A stretch of 64,000 bases of DNA from an uncultured Lachnospiraceae bacterium (GCA_947626365.1 CANQRW010000001.1:121392-185391); one strand, 5' to 3'. Shown: positions 17,906 through 27,130, counted from the first letter of the stretch. Translations and numbers: made by a program. Notes: generated by a model not told the origin, from the letters alone.

Positions 17906-19447
17906 TCAGGGATTCTTCTCCTTCAGATACGCGTCCGCATCCCGGAAGAAGCTGCCGATAATGATCATCATGATGATTCCCACCGGAAAGGCAGCGATGA
18001 TGGACACCGACTGCAGGTTGGCCATGGAGTTCTCTGAGAAGATCAGGGCGATGGGGAACAGGATCAGCATGACGGCCCAGAACAGCCGCACATTCCGATG
18101 GGGCTCCGCCCCGGCGGGGAGAGTTTTGTAGGAGTAGGCTGCCGCCACCATGGTGATGGAGTCGAAGGACGTGGCGTAAAAGGCGATCATGGTGACGGCC
18201 AGAAGCACCAGCCCGGCTTTCGCCAGAGGCAGAGTTTCCATAATGGTAATGATGATCTGGTACAGGTCGCCGCTGTCGGCGTATGCTCCGATCAGGTCCA
18301 GAACTCCCGTCACCTGCAGGTTCAGGCTGTAATTGCCCAGGATGATGAAGGAAGTAAAGGTGCCTGCCAATCCCCAGAAGTATCCGCCCAGAATCGTCTG
18401 GCGGATGGTCCGGCCGCCGCTGATGGAACCGATGAAGAAGGGCGTCGCCACGCACCATACCATCCAGTAGGCCCAGTAGAAGATAGTCCAATTCTGTGGA
18501 AAGGAAGTCGATCTCAGGGCGTCTGTCCAGGTGGCGAGGCCGATAAAGTTCTGAGCCAGGTTGCCGATGGCAGTGATGCCGGTCTCGATGATGTACCGGG
18601 GCTGTCCGCCGCCGATAAGTACATAGAGCAAAAGGCCGAAGAACAGGTAGGTGCAGGAGGCGGCCAGCCTCGCCACGCCCTTCATGCCGAAATACACGGT
18701 AAAGGTATAGACCAGGCAGATGACCACCAGAATCGCGATGGTGAACAGTCTGGACTGCGGAATGCGGAATACACTGCTCAGGGCCATGGACAAAAGAGGT
18801 GTCGCCAGGGAAAAGGTGGTGGCGGTTCCGGCCAGAAGAGCAAACACGGCGATCAGGTCGATGAGCTTTCCGGCGGGGCCGTCCGTCCATTTGCCGAGGA
18901 TCGGCCGGCAGGCCTCAGAGTATTTCTGCTTATTGCGCCTGCGGACATGGATCATGAAGCCGAAGGCCACAGCCAGAACCATATAGAAGCTCCACGGTAT
19001 CGGGCCCCAGTGGAACAGAGGATAGGTGCTGGACCAGTCCTGAACGCTTCCCATGTCGGTGATCCGGGGCTCTCCCGCGTAAAGGATCCATTCGCACAGG
19101 GAATAGAAAAGGATGTCGGCGGCCAGTCCGGCGGTGAACATCATGGAGCCCCACTGAAATGGGGTATACTCCGGCTTCTCCAGATTGCCCAGGCGGATAC
19201 TGCCGTACCTGGAAAAAGCGATATAGAGGGAGCATAAGAACATTCCCAGACCGATGATCAGATAATAGCTGCCCAGCTCATCGCCCAGAAAGAAACGGAT
19301 GGAGGCGATGGCCTGACTGGAGGATTCCGGCGCGGCCACAAATACGATGCACAGCAGAAGGATACAGATAAACGGGATGATGGTCGTGATCCAGTCCAAC
19401 TGTCCTTTCAGAGTCACAAGGGATTTTTTTTGATCAGAGCTGTTCAT
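17906..19447 (-). CDS. BCCT family betaine/choline/carnitine transporter
   Basis: 513 residues with about twelve membrane helices. The family core is WTIFYWAYWMVWCVATPFF followed by GSISGGRTIRQ, the Trp-rich segment that forms the substrate site. FTAGLAADILFYSLCEWILY and FYATSFDSITMVAAAY are also typical. The ATG at 19447 has AAAGGAGG immediately upstream; the longer open frame lacks a ribosome binding site. The role is uptake of a trimethylammonium compound, for osmoprotection or as nutrient. It stands alone between converging and diverging genes. Confidence 0.92.
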   Translation of the reverse strand: MNSSDQKKSLVTLKGQLDWITTIIPFICILLLCIVFVAAPESSSQAIASIRFFLGDELGSYYLIIGLGMFLCSLYIAFSRYGSIRLGNLEKPEYTPFQWGSMMFTAGLAADILFYSLCEWILYAGEPRITDMGSVQDWSSTYPLFHWGPIPWSFYMVLAVAFGFMIHVRRRNKQKYSEACRPILGKWTDGPAGKLIDLIAVFALLAGTATTFSLATPLLSMALSSVFRIPQSRLFTIAILVVICLVYTFTVYFGMKGVARLAASCTYLFFGLLLYVLIGGGQPRYIIETGITAIGNLAQNFIGLATWTDALRSTSFPQNWTIFYWAYWMVWCVATPFFIGSISGGRTIRQTILGGYFWGLAGTFTSFIILGNYSLNLQVTGVLDLIGAYADSGDLYQIIITIMETLPLAKAGLVLLAVTMIAFYATSFDSITMVAAAYSYKTLPAGAEPHRNVRLFWAVMLILFPIALIFSENSMANLQSVSIIAAFPVGIIMMIIIGSFFRDADAYLKEKNP

Positions 19448-19587
19448 ATGTCCTCCTTTGTTCAAAAAAAGAAAAAATATCTTGATATTGAACATGATAC
19501 CACCGGCATATGAAAAAAGCAAGAGAAAAATTCTAAAGTTTTTCTGACATTTTCCAAAAACCCCTACAAAAATAATTTGTTTTCCTA

Positions 19588-19593
19588 TATAAT
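19588..19593 (+). promoter_or_regulatory. -10 element for the lipoprotein gene at 19623
   Basis: TATAAT at 19588-19593 with TACAAA 17 bp upstream (19565-19570), in the divergent region between the BCCT and lipoprotein genes. Confidence 0.5.
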
Positions 19594-19622
19594 ACAGAGG
19601 TTGAAAGAAGGAGGACAAGACG

Positions 19623-20132
19623 ATGAGAAAAATAAGAAAAACAGCGGCGCTTATACTGATGTGCCTTTGCTTTTTATGCGGATGTACCAAGAGTACGATT
19701 ATAAATCCGGCAAGGGATAACGCGGAATTTCCGGCGGTATCGGAAGACGGGATTGCCTGGTCGCAGTTGTGGGAAGATCTGGCAAGCACCTTTGAAGACA
19801 CGGATATCTATCCCTTCGCGGGTACGGTAAACGGCGGATTGTACCCGGAAGAGAATACGTTCAAGCTTTTTCTGCTGGTGAACGAGGATATATCGAAAGA
19901 AGAGGCGGCGGCCTATGCCACAGAGGTGGTCAAGGGCGTAGGCGATCTGATGTCCATGCAGAATTCCAAATACACGCCCTCCAGCGATACTTCTTATGGG
20001 AGCTATCTGGATGCATATGATATCTATGTTATGGTGGCCAACGACGATACCAAGGCCGACGAATCCTCGTGGATTCTGGAAGAGACGATTCCGGCAGGCC
20101 AGTACAGGGAATTCGGAACCGCCGCCGAGTAG
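19623..20132 (+). CDS. Small lipoprotein of unknown function
   Basis: 169 residues. The N terminus MRKIRKTAALILMCLCFLCG followed by C is a lipoprotein signal with lipobox LCGC. The mature part is acidic with predicted mixed alpha/beta content (LWEDLASTFEDTDIYPFAGT, FKLFLLVNEDISKEEAAAYA). I do not recognise a family. A strong GGAGG precedes the ATG. It is a single gene whose stop lies two bases from the stop of the converging phospholipase-like gene. Confidence 0.75.
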   Translation: MRKIRKTAALILMCLCFLCGCTKSTIINPARDNAEFPAVSEDGIAWSQLWEDLASTFEDTDIYPFAGTVNGGLYPEENTFKLFLLVNEDISKEEAAAYATEVVKGVGDLMSMQNSKYTPSSDTSYGSYLDAYDIYVMVANDDTKADESSWILEETIPAGQYREFGTAAE

Positions 20133-20134
20133 GA

Positions 20135-21049
20135 TCATTCTGGTTTTACAGGCAGACCGCTGTGGTAGGAGTAGTCGCCAAGTTCTTCTATGGCTGATGA
20201 AAGATCCAGCGGTTTTGTTGTGTCCATGGTTATGGCCTGATTGACCAGATAGTACACGGTGCTGCATTTTCCCAGAGCCAGGTGAAACAGATCCATAAAG
20301 GAAGCGGAGGAGGCCATCTGACGGTTCCAGGGGTTGGTCCAGGTCTGGTGATCCAGATTCAGAACTTCTCTGGGATGATCCACTTTGGGCAGAATCTTCC
20401 GGGAGATAGACGGTATGGCCCGGCAGCCGAAGCGGAGAGCCAGGATGGAGCGGTGGATCATACGGGGTGTCACCTGGAAATTGTTCTCATATGTAATCGG
20501 ATAATAGGTTTGATTGATGCAGGACGACAGCAGCCGGGACACAAACTGGATCTCCTGGCCGTTAAGGCAGATGGTGGCCGCCTGGTTAAACTGGGTAGGT
20601 CCCTTCTTTTTATATTTGCGGAGAAGCAGGGCATCAATCTTGCTCTCCAGGCCGGCGTGGAGGCTGTGATGCTTCAGGCCGGGTTTGCCTGCATCGTACT
20701 GAATTCTGCCATAGATAAACGGATGGCAGATGGAATCACAGATATAGTGGCAGATATAGCCGCAGAAATAGGCCAGTGCCTGCTCCCGCTGCTGCCTGGA
20801 TGTCAGTTTTGATATCTCCTGAGAATAGACGATGAAGAAATCCTTTACATGCTGTTCATGCATGTAGGAACCAACATTGCGGAAATCCCTGTGGCGGAGA
20901 ATCGGCAGGTTGTAAAAAAAGATATCCGGACCCTGAAGTCCCAGCTGGTAAAGCCAGCGGTGTTTGGCGATAATGTGCTTTAACTGATTGGAAGGCATAT
21001 CGTTATACGCCTTCATTCCCATGATATAGTGAGTAGTAAATCCCGGCAT
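20135..21049 (-). CDS. Zinc-dependent phospholipase C family protein
   Basis: 304 residues starting MPGFTTHYIMG, the N-terminal His pattern shared by this family, then LQGPDIFFYNLP and HYICDSICHPFIYGRIQYD with Asp and His residues suited to bind zinc. H-S-L-H-A-G-L-E-S-K-I-D-A follows, also family-like. There is no clear signal peptide, which is common in the Clostridial members and makes secretion doubtful. The ATG at 21049 is preceded by GGAGGAAG on the minus strand. The true substrate is unknown. Confidence 0.8.
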   Translation of the reverse strand: MPGFTTHYIMGMKAYNDMPSNQLKHIIAKHRWLYQLGLQGPDIFFYNLPILRHRDFRNVGSYMHEQHVKDFFIVYSQEISKLTSRQQREQALAYFCGYICHYICDSICHPFIYGRIQYDAGKPGLKHHSLHAGLESKIDALLLRKYKKKGPTQFNQAATICLNGQEIQFVSRLLSSCINQTYYPITYENNFQVTPRMIHRSILALRFGCRAIPSISRKILPKVDHPREVLNLDHQTWTNPWNRQMASSASFMDLFHLALGKCSTVYYLVNQAITMDTTKPLDLSSAIEELGDYSYHSGLPVKPE

Positions 21050-21242
21050 CCAACTCTTCCTCCTTATGAAATGCCTGTGATGACGGTTTCCTGAAAGCGC
21101 GGGGCAGTCTTCCCATTGCCCCTTGATAATTGGGATATAAGTATAACATATTTTCAAAAAGATTTCGATAAAAACATATAATAAAGCATAGTTTTTTTAA
21201 AGAGGGAATAGATGATAAAAAAGGAAATAAAAGGAGCGGCAG

Positions 21243-22625
21243 ATGATTCACAGGCTTCACGGCCTGGTCTGGGGGCCGTGCCTTCTTTTTCTGATGCTGG
21301 GTATTGGGATCTGTCTGACTCTCAGGTCAGGATTTTTCCAGATACGCGGATTTTCCCGGTGGTGGAAGGCCACTGCGGGCAGTCTTTTTCGAGAAAATGA
21401 GAAGAACACGGAAAGAATTTCTGAAAACTCCATGGGCAGGATTCAGGCTGCGTGTACAGCCCTGGCGGCCACTGTCGGAACCGGAAATATTGCCGGAGTG
21501 GCCACGGCTCTGACAGCCGGAGGCCCAGGAGCGATTTTCTGGATGTGGGTGTCGGCCCTGATCGGCATGATGACGGCTTACGGAGAGACATGGCTTGGTA
21601 TCCGGTATCGGAAAAAGAGGAAGGATGGCAGGTGGTTCAGCGGTCCCTGCGCTTATCTGGCGGAAGGGCTTCATGCGCCGCGGCTGGCGCTGGTTTATGG
21701 CCTTCTGTGTCTGATGGCGTCCCTCGGGATGGGGAGCATGGTCCAATCCAATGCGATCTCTCAGACGCTCCGGTTTTCACTTGGTCTGCCGGTGCTGGTC
21801 AGCGGGATTTTGATAACCCTTCTGGCAGTGGGAACGGCGGCAGGAGGAGTGCGGAGAATTGCCCGTATAGCCGGACAGCTGATACCTTTCGGGGCGGCAG
21901 TATATACACTGTTCTCCCTTGCGGTACTATGGATCAGCCGGGAGAGGCTTCCGCTGGTTCTCGGCGAGATTGTCCGCTGCGCTTTTTGCCCGAAAGCGGC
22001 TGCAGGCGGCGTGGGAGGCTATGGTATCCTTCAGGCATTTCGTTATGGGATTGCAAGAGGCGTATTTTCCAATGAGGCGGGTCTGGGCACGCTGGCCGGT
22101 CTCCACGGAGCGGCAGAGAACACGACGGCTCATGAGCAGGGCATGTGGGCCATGTTTGAAGTGTTTTTCGATACCATATTCATCTGTACGCTGACAGCCT
22201 TGGTGATTCTCTGCTGTACGGGCGGCGCGGCAGGACTTGCCGGCAGTCCTTACGACGGGGCTTCCCTGGCAGGCTGGTGCTTTCGGAGCATTTTGGGGAA
22301 ATGGGGCGAATATCTGGTATCCGGCTCCATGATATTGTTTGCCTTTGCCACCATAATCGCCTGGTATTTCCTGGGAAGGCAGACTCTGGGCGCTGTGCTG
22401 AATCTGGCGGGAAGGAAATTTCCCGGTCTGCGGAGATTCGAGGAAAGGATAGAAAAGATATATCTGTTTCTCTATGGGTATGCAGTCTTTCTCGGCTGTG
22501 TCTGCAGCCTGACGGCGGTATGGGAGCTGTCGGATATATGGAACGGTCTCATGGCGTTTCCCAATATACTGGCCCTGTTCCTGCTTAGAGGAAAGATTCA
22601 GTTCATTGATGAAGGGAAACCATAA
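21243..22625 (+). CDS. Sodium:alanine symporter family protein (AGCS)
   Basis: 460 residues with about eleven membrane helices. Family signatures are ALAATVGTGNIAGVATAL then GGPGAIFWMW, YGETWLGIRYR, and GVGGYGILQAFRYGIARGVF then SNEAGLGT. It imports small neutral amino acids such as alanine or glycine with sodium. AAAGGAG precedes the ATG. It is monocistronic and followed by an intergenic element and terminator. Confidence 0.92.
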   Translation: MIHRLHGLVWGPCLLFLMLGIGICLTLRSGFFQIRGFSRWWKATAGSLFRENEKNTERISENSMGRIQAACTALAATVGTGNIAGVATALTAGGPGAIFWMWVSALIGMMTAYGETWLGIRYRKKRKDGRWFSGPCAYLAEGLHAPRLALVYGLLCLMASLGMGSMVQSNAISQTLRFSLGLPVLVSGILITLLAVGTAAGGVRRIARIAGQLIPFGAAVYTLFSLAVLWISRERLPLVLGEIVRCAFCPKAAAGGVGGYGILQAFRYGIARGVFSNEAGLGTLAGLHGAAENTTAHEQGMWAMFEVFFDTIFICTLTALVILCCTGGAAGLAGSPYDGASLAGWCFRSILGKWGEYLVSGSMILFAFATIIAWYFLGRQTLGAVLNLAGRKFPGLRRFEERIEKIYLFLYGYAVFLGCVCSLTAVWELSDIWNGLMAFPNILALFLLRGKIQFIDEGKP

Positions 22626-22640
22626 AGCGATTTGCCGATG

Positions 22641-22720
22641 TAATACAAATAAAGCGTCACTGGCGCATTTTTTGCATACTGACGTAATAAAAAGAACCTG
22701 CCGGCGAGCAGGTTCTTTAC
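22641..22720 (-). repeat. Modular intergenic element, copy 4, with terminator
   Basis: On the minus strand: an 11-bp perfect hairpin (22708-22718 with 22691-22701), then TTATTACGTCAGTATGC, then hairpin 2 with the GCGCCAGTGACGC core and A/T-rich arms. On the plus strand the 22691-22720 hairpin can end transcription of the symporter gene. Confidence 0.8.
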
Positions 22721-22743
22721 GATATAAGGGATAAAAGGGAGGA

Positions 22744-22769
22744 GAGCTGATAACCGAGATTATCAGCTC
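22744..22769. other. Perfect 10-bp inverted repeat upstream of the SIMPL gene
   Basis: GAGCTGATAA and TTATCAGCTC are separated by six bases, with no T tract after either arm. It lies 200 bp upstream of the next gene. It could be an operator or an RNA hairpin. Apart from this and the element copy, the 344-bp gap (22626-22969) shows nothing clear. Confidence 0.5.
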
Positions 22770-22969
22770 AAGTATTATGAAAAAAATCTTGTTAGCATTT
22801 GGCTATGGTTAAAGTATAGAGTAAAAAAATGAAGAAAGTATGATTCCGATGTAAAAGATTTTTGAATAATTTATGAACAAAGCAACAAAACCTTAAGAGA
22901 AAAGACCGCTCAATTAAAGAATCCTCTGGTATGATAAAAAAGACAGACGATACAGAGGAGGGAATACCT

Positions 22970-23773
22970 ATGAGGAATTGGAAAATGATCATGACCGTAT
23001 GCTGCACGGCGGCAGTGTGCGCCGCGCTTTCTGCCTGCGTGGCTCCGGCGCCTTCTGCGCAGGCAGAGTTTCCCAGTGTGATTCAGGTGGAGAATGTGGG
23101 AACCGGCCAGGAAAACCGCAAGGTTACGGTCAGCGCCGGCGAGACGGTGAAAGTGACGCCGGATATGGCCCAGATTGTGTACCGGATCGTGACAGAGGAC
23201 AGGGATGCGGCGAAATGCCAGGAGAAGAACAGTCAGCTGCTGGATCAGGTGATACAGTATCTGAAGGATCAGGAGATTCAGGATAACTCTATCAAGACGG
23301 CGGATTTCTCCCTGGACACCCAGTATGACTGGAGCGGAAACCGGAGAACCCTCATCGGATATGAGATGAGTACGAGGCTGGAAGTGACGGATGTGCCGGT
23401 GGAGAAGGTGGGAAGTATTCTGACGGGCGCGGTGAGCGCCGGAGCCAGCGAGGTCTGGTCCGTATCCTATTTCTCCAGCCGGTATGACGAGGCTTACAAG
23501 GAGGCGATGGAAAAAGCCATGGCTATGGCTCTTGACAAAGCGGAGACCCTGGCCCACGCAGGCGGCTGCCAGGTGACGGACGTGCTGGGAATCCGGGAAC
23601 TGAGCGACAATCAGAGCGGAAGATATGTGGAATCCGGAATCAGCCGTACCGCCAATTTTTCCGCCAAGATGGCGGCAGAGCAGGATACGGCAGGGGAGGC
23701 GGCGGCCGTCATGCCGGGGGAGATGGAAGTAAGCGCCGATATAGAGGTGGACTATCTTCTGCTGCCTCAGTAG
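22970..23773 (+). CDS. SIMPL domain (DUF541) lipoprotein
   Basis: 267 residues. MRNWKMIMTVCCTAAVCAAL then SAC is a lipoprotein signal with lipobox LSAC. The body matches the SIMPL/DUF541 family: VTVSAGETVKVTPDMAQIVY near the start, the QEIQDNSIKTADFSLDTQYD strand, YEMSTRLEVTDV, and A-x5-A-x-LA around EKAMAMALDKAETLAHAGG. The family forms oligomeric envelope proteins of poorly known role. The GAGGAGGG box fixes the start at 22970. No operon partner. Confidence 0.88.
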   Translation: MRNWKMIMTVCCTAAVCAALSACVAPAPSAQAEFPSVIQVENVGTGQENRKVTVSAGETVKVTPDMAQIVYRIVTEDRDAAKCQEKNSQLLDQVIQYLKDQEIQDNSIKTADFSLDTQYDWSGNRRTLIGYEMSTRLEVTDVPVEKVGSILTGAVSAGASEVWSVSYFSSRYDEAYKEAMEKAMAMALDKAETLAHAGGCQVTDVLGIRELSDNQSGRYVESGISRTANFSAKMAAEQDTAGEAAAVMPGEMEVSADIEVDYLLLPQ

Positions 23774-23800
23774 GTCGTGCCCGGATGTATCAGAAATCGG

Positions 23801-23829
23801 TAGACAAAGCAGGCCTCTTCCGCTATACT
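23801..23829 (+). promoter_or_regulatory. Promoter of the cyclophilin gene
   Basis: TAGACA (23801-23806) and TATACT (23824-23829) with a 17-bp spacer, 52 bp before the start codon. Confidence 0.65.
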
Positions 23830-23880
23830 GATAACGTTGAAACATTTGTATGGCAGACTTTTGTAAAGGAGATTTCGATT

Positions 23881-24399
23881 ATGCAGAATCCAGTGGCAAC
23901 CATTGAGATGATGGACGGAAGCAGTATGAAAGTGGAATTGTATCCTGAGATTGCGCCCAACACGGTGAATAATTTTATCAGCCTGGCGAAGAAGGGATTT
24001 TATGACGGACTGATTTTCCACAGGGTCATCAGCGGATTTATGATTCAGGGAGGCTGTCCCAACGGGACCGGAACCGGCGGCCCGGGATATACCATTGAAG
24101 GAGAATTTGCCCAGAATGGAAATCCCAATCCGCTGAAGCACACGGAGGGAGTGATTTCCATGGCCCGCGCCATGAGCCCTAATTCCGCCGGATCCCAGTT
24201 CTTTATCATGCATAAGGACGCGCCTCATCTGGACGGCGCTTACGCGGCTTTTGGAAAAGTAATAGAAGGCATGGATACGGTGAACGCCATTGCCGATGTG
24301 CGGACGGATTACAGCGACAGGCCTCTGAAAGAGCAGAAGATCAAGTCGATTACCGTAGAGACCTTCGGACAGGAATATCCGGAACCGAAGAAATGCTGA
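23881..24399 (+). CDS. Cyclophilin-type peptidyl-prolyl cis-trans isomerase
   Basis: 172 residues with the whole cyclophilin core: FISLAKKGFYDGLIFHRVIS, then GFMIQGGCPNGTGTGGPGY and SPNSAGSQFFIMHKDAPHLD. The catalytic Arg (FHRV) and the FMIQGG and SQFFI residues are kept. No signal peptide, so cytoplasmic. The frame opens at 23785, but AAAGGAG sits before the ATG at 23881. It speeds proline isomerisation during folding. The acetyltransferase gene follows 12 bp later and is probably co-transcribed. Confidence 0.93.
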   Translation: MQNPVATIEMMDGSSMKVELYPEIAPNTVNNFISLAKKGFYDGLIFHRVISGFMIQGGCPNGTGTGGPGYTIEGEFAQNGNPNPLKHTEGVISMARAMSPNSAGSQFFIMHKDAPHLDGAYAAFGKVIEGMDTVNAIADVRTDYSDRPLKEQKIKSITVETFGQEYPEPKKC

Positions 24400-24411
24400 T
24401 AAGAGGTTAGT

Positions 24412-25308
24412 ATGAAAGAAGAACGGACCGTGTGGGTGGAAGGTATGCCTTACACTGTGGTTCTGTCTGACGAGAGGGAGGCCCTTCTGGCGGCGCAGGC
24501 CGTTGGAAGGGCTGTTGTCGGCATATGGAACCGTGAAGCGGAAGAAAAGTCAGATGAGACAGGAGCGGCGGATATGCCCCGGCGTACGGAAGGCATGCCC
24601 CTTAAGGCTGCCCTTCCTGCAGAGTATCTGGCGGAAAGCCTGTCGGCTGTCGATGAGGCTTATCTGGAAAGAGTCGTGCGGAGACACCTGGGACTGCCAT
24701 GGAGGATCAAAGAGACGGAGCGGCTTCTGATCCGTGAGTTTCAGGCGGATGATGCCGACCGGGTTCCGTCGGAAGAAATTGCCGGCGAGGCGGACGAGAT
24801 TTTTTGTGACAGAAAAAAACTGGCGGATTATATCCGGTATCAGTATGGTTTCTATGAATATGGGATTTGGGCTGTGGTGGAGAAAAACGGCGGACATCTG
24901 ATCGGAAAAGCCGGCATATCCCGGATGGAATACGGGGATTCAGCCGTTTCTTTTCTCACGAAGAATGAGCCGGCGGAATCCGGATTTGAATACTGGAGCA
25001 GGACAGCGTCCCGGGACTGCCGAAGAGGACAGATCTGTCTTATGGCGGAGCTGGGCTATCATATCTTTAAGCCGTATCGAAGAAACGGATACGCAGCCGA
25101 GGCGTGCAGAGGAATCATAGAATTCCTGGAGGAGGAATACGGGGCGCGGCAGGAGACTGCCTGTGAAATCGGGGATTACAAAGAAGGCAGGGAGCGGTCA
25201 GTGGAAATCTGCCTCTGCGCAAAAACAGACGCCCGAAATCAGGCGTCTGCGAAAGTTCTTAAGACTCTGGGGTTTGAGCCTGCGGCTGCCCCTGTTCCTG
25301 AAACATAA
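24412..25308 (+). CDS. GNAT family N-acetyltransferase
   Basis: 298 residues. An N-terminal part of about 100 residues (WVEGMPYTVVLSDEREALLA) looks like a separate small domain. The acetyltransferase domain starts at ETERLLIREFQADD and has the acetyl-CoA loop region YHIFKPYRRNGYAAEACRGI and the terminal NQASAKVLKTLGFE, as in RimJ/RimL-like enzymes. The acceptor is unknown. Its last 50 bp overlap the converging gene at 25259, and that gene's terminator lies inside this coding region. Confidence 0.85.
   Translation: MKEERTVWVEGMPYTVVLSDEREALLAAQAVGRAVVGIWNREAEEKSDETGAADMPRRTEGMPLKAALPAEYLAESLSAVDEAYLERVVRRHLGLPWRIKETERLLIREFQADDADRVPSEEIAGEADEIFCDRKKLADYIRYQYGFYEYGIWAVVEKNGGHLIGKAGISRMEYGDSAVSFLTKNEPAESGFEYWSRTASRDCRRGQICLMAELGYHIFKPYRRNGYAAEACRGIIEFLEEEYGARQETACEIGDYKEGRERSVEICLCAKTDARNQASAKVLKTLGFEPAAAPVPET
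25221..25249 (-). terminator. Minus-strand terminator embedded in the GNAT coding region
   Basis: CAGACGCC (25226-25233) pairs with GGCGTCTG (25242-25249). On the minus strand the second arm is followed by TTTTT (25225-25221). It lies 10 bp past the stop of the converging gene, so it serves that gene while being protein-coding on the plus strand. Confidence 0.75.
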
Positions 25309-25984
25309 GCCGCAGGAGGGCAACGCAGTTGTCCGGGTGCGGGGCGTTGGTGATGACAGCGAAACAGGCCGGGTCTGTCACGACGCCCAGATTCTGCAGG
25401 TACCAGTTGCCGGTTATATCGATTCCGTAAGCGATGGTCTGGCCGGATTGATTTTTTGCGTAAAGGAGCTTGTCCCGAACCTGCTCTAACAGGTCCGGAG
25501 GCAGGAGCGTTTCCATGTCCATATAACCGTCCATGTCCGCATACCGCTGGAACATAACCGAATCGCAAATCATAATATCAAGCTCTTTGGCAGCGATCAG
25601 CGCAGACAGTTTTCCCTGTGTGGCCAGAGCCAGGTCGTCAAAGGAGCCGTCGGTGGGGATCATGAGGGATTCCACATAGATTCGGTCCTTTTTGCCAAAC
25701 TGCATGTAATCGGCAAAGCCTTCCGTCATGAAGTCAAAATTCTCTCTCTGGGTCATGGGGTTGTTGACGATAACGCAGTACAGCTGGGTCTTTAAGGTGC
25801 TGTTGTAGATGGATGTGGCGACGGCGGACAGCATCATAAGGATCACGGCGAAAATCAGCATGTGCCATTTGTAATATTCCCAGATATACCAGAAACGGTC
25901 AGACCAGGACATCTCTTTCAGTTTCCTGGACTCCTGTTTCGTCTCTTCCTTCACATATTCCTTCAGTTCCTGCCTGTATGACAT
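25259..25984 (-). CDS. Membrane-anchored protein with a binding-protein-like domain, YesL-associated (copy A)
   Basis: 241 residues: a charged cytoplasmic head, one membrane helix (about 43-62, after RFWYIWEYYKWH) and an extracytoplasmic domain. That domain has LDIMICDSVMFQRYADMDGY then MDMETLLP and YGIDITGNW, CFAVITNAPHPDN, a layout like part of a type II solute-binding fold. It is clearly related to the gene at 35918: YIWxYYK, GID(I/L)(T/S)G and (N/Q)APHxD are shared. Both lie next to a YesL gene. The start at 25984 has GAGGAAATACT upstream. No established function; a sensor or transport accessory role is inference. Confidence 0.75.
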   Translation of the reverse strand: MSYRQELKEYVKEETKQESRKLKEMSWSDRFWYIWEYYKWHMLIFAVILMMLSAVATSIYNSTLKTQLYCVIVNNPMTQRENFDFMTEGFADYMQFGKKDRIYVESLMIPTDGSFDDLALATQGKLSALIAAKELDIMICDSVMFQRYADMDGYMDMETLLPPDLLEQVRDKLLYAKNQSGQTIAYGIDITGNWYLQNLGVVTDPACFAVITNAPHPDNCVALLRLMFQEQGQPQAQTPES

Positions 25985-26171
25985 AGTATTTCCTCGGTTC
26001 ATAGATAAAATATTGATTGCGGGAGAAACATGAAATCTGCCTGCAAGACCAGTATAGCACAATTTCTGCGGATGAATTATAAAATTTCTATGAATTTCGT
26101 CAAAAAATTGATTTTTGGCTGTATATTCGATATAATAAAAGAAATATTACATTCGGGAAAGAGGGATATTC

Positions 26172-27026
26172 ATGTTTGGAGGGTTATTTAATTATGATAA
26201 TCCGATATGGAGAGGTATCGGTAAATTATGGGATGTCTTGATTGTAAATCTGATATGGTTCGTCTGCAGCATCCCTGTATTTACGATCGGAGCCTCGACC
26301 ACGGCCCTTTACTATGTGACGCTTAAGCTGGTGAGAGACGAGGACGGATACACGTTCCGCTCCTTTTTCCATTCTTTCAAGGAAAATTTCAAGCAGGCCA
26401 CGATCATCTGGTTTCTCATGATTCTGTTCGGAGGGGTACTTTTCATAGATGTCTGGTTCGTCCTTATGTCCGGCCGGATAAGCAGGGGACCGGTACAGAT
26501 GCTTTTCTCTTCGGTCTTTTTGGGGCTGCTGATCATCTGGTTTCTGGTATTTACCTATGTGTTCGCGGTGCTTGCCAGATTCTACGGGTCGGTGAAGAGG
26601 ATCCTGTTCAATGCACTGTTTATGTCCATGCGCCATATTCTGTATACGGTAGGGATTATTGCCATTGATGTGCTTATTGTATTTCTGACGTTCTCGTTTT
26701 TGCCGTTTCTTATGGCTTTTGGCATGGGGCTGATCGCCTATGTCAATTCCTTCTTCATGAACAGGATTTTTAAGAAGTATTCTCCGGCAGAGGAGAGGGA
26801 CATCCACGAGATGAGACCGGTTTTTGCGGACGAGGAAGAGGCGCAGAATCCGGCGGAAGAGATTTCTGCGGCAGAAGGGAATACGGCAGAAGGGAATACG
26901 GCAGAAGGGAATACGACAGAAGGGAATACGGCAGAAGGGAATACGGCAGAAGGAAGTCCGGCGGCGGATGATCTGGCGGTGAAAGCAGAGGAGGAACCCC
27001 CGGCGGAGAAGGATTCGAAGGAGTAA
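26172..27026 (+). CDS. YesL/DUF624 family membrane protein (copy A)
   Basis: 284 residues. The family start FGGLFNYDNPIWRGIGKLWD precedes about five membrane helices and the cytoplasmic motif ALYYVTLKLVRDEDGYTFRS. YesL-type proteins are often encoded with carbohydrate ABC transporters, but their role is not settled. The C terminus (from about 225) is an acidic disordered tail with six copies of a five-residue repeat (AEGNT). The related protein at 36607 lacks this tail. It is divergent from the membrane-anchored partner at 25984. Confidence 0.85.
   Translation: MFGGLFNYDNPIWRGIGKLWDVLIVNLIWFVCSIPVFTIGASTTALYYVTLKLVRDEDGYTFRSFFHSFKENFKQATIIWFLMILFGGVLFIDVWFVLMSGRISRGPVQMLFSSVFLGLLIIWFLVFTYVFAVLARFYGSVKRILFNALFMSMRHILYTVGIIAIDVLIVFLTFSFLPFLMAFGMGLIAYVNSFFMNRIFKKYSPAEERDIHEMRPVFADEEEAQNPAEEISAAEGNTAEGNTAEGNTTEGNTAEGNTAEGSPAADDLAVKAEEEPPAEKDSKE
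26871..26960 (+). repeat. 15-bp in-frame tandem repeat, six copies
   Basis: Unit GCAGAAGGGAATACG, six times with a few changes in the fourth and sixth copies, encoding Ala-Glu-Gly-Asn-Thr in the YesL tail. A typical site for slippage. Confidence 0.9.
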
Positions 27027-27033
27027 TAAAATA

Positions 27034-27123
27034 TGCAGGGAAGCGAGCCGCTTTCCTGCACATTGACGGAAGAAATGGAGCTGCTGCAGAAATATTCACT
27101 ACAGCGATTCTGCAGCGGCTCCA
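27034..27123 (-). repeat. Modular intergenic element, copy 8, with terminator for the hemolysin III gene
   Basis: On the minus strand: a 16-bp hairpin (27108-27123 with 27076-27091, one G-T pair) whose loop again holds TCGCTGTAGTGA, then the linker TTCCGTCAATGTGC (27071-27058), then a second 12-bp hairpin (27049-27060 with 27034-27045, one mismatch). It lies directly after the converging stops of the YesL and hemolysin III genes. Confidence 0.75.
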
Positions 27124-27130
27124 TTTGTAA

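Noticed and set aside
18098..19237. 379-codon plus-strand frame opposite the BCCT gene
   Set aside because: Low-complexity Gly/Asp/His composition typical of an antisense shadow; BCCT motifs are on the other strand.
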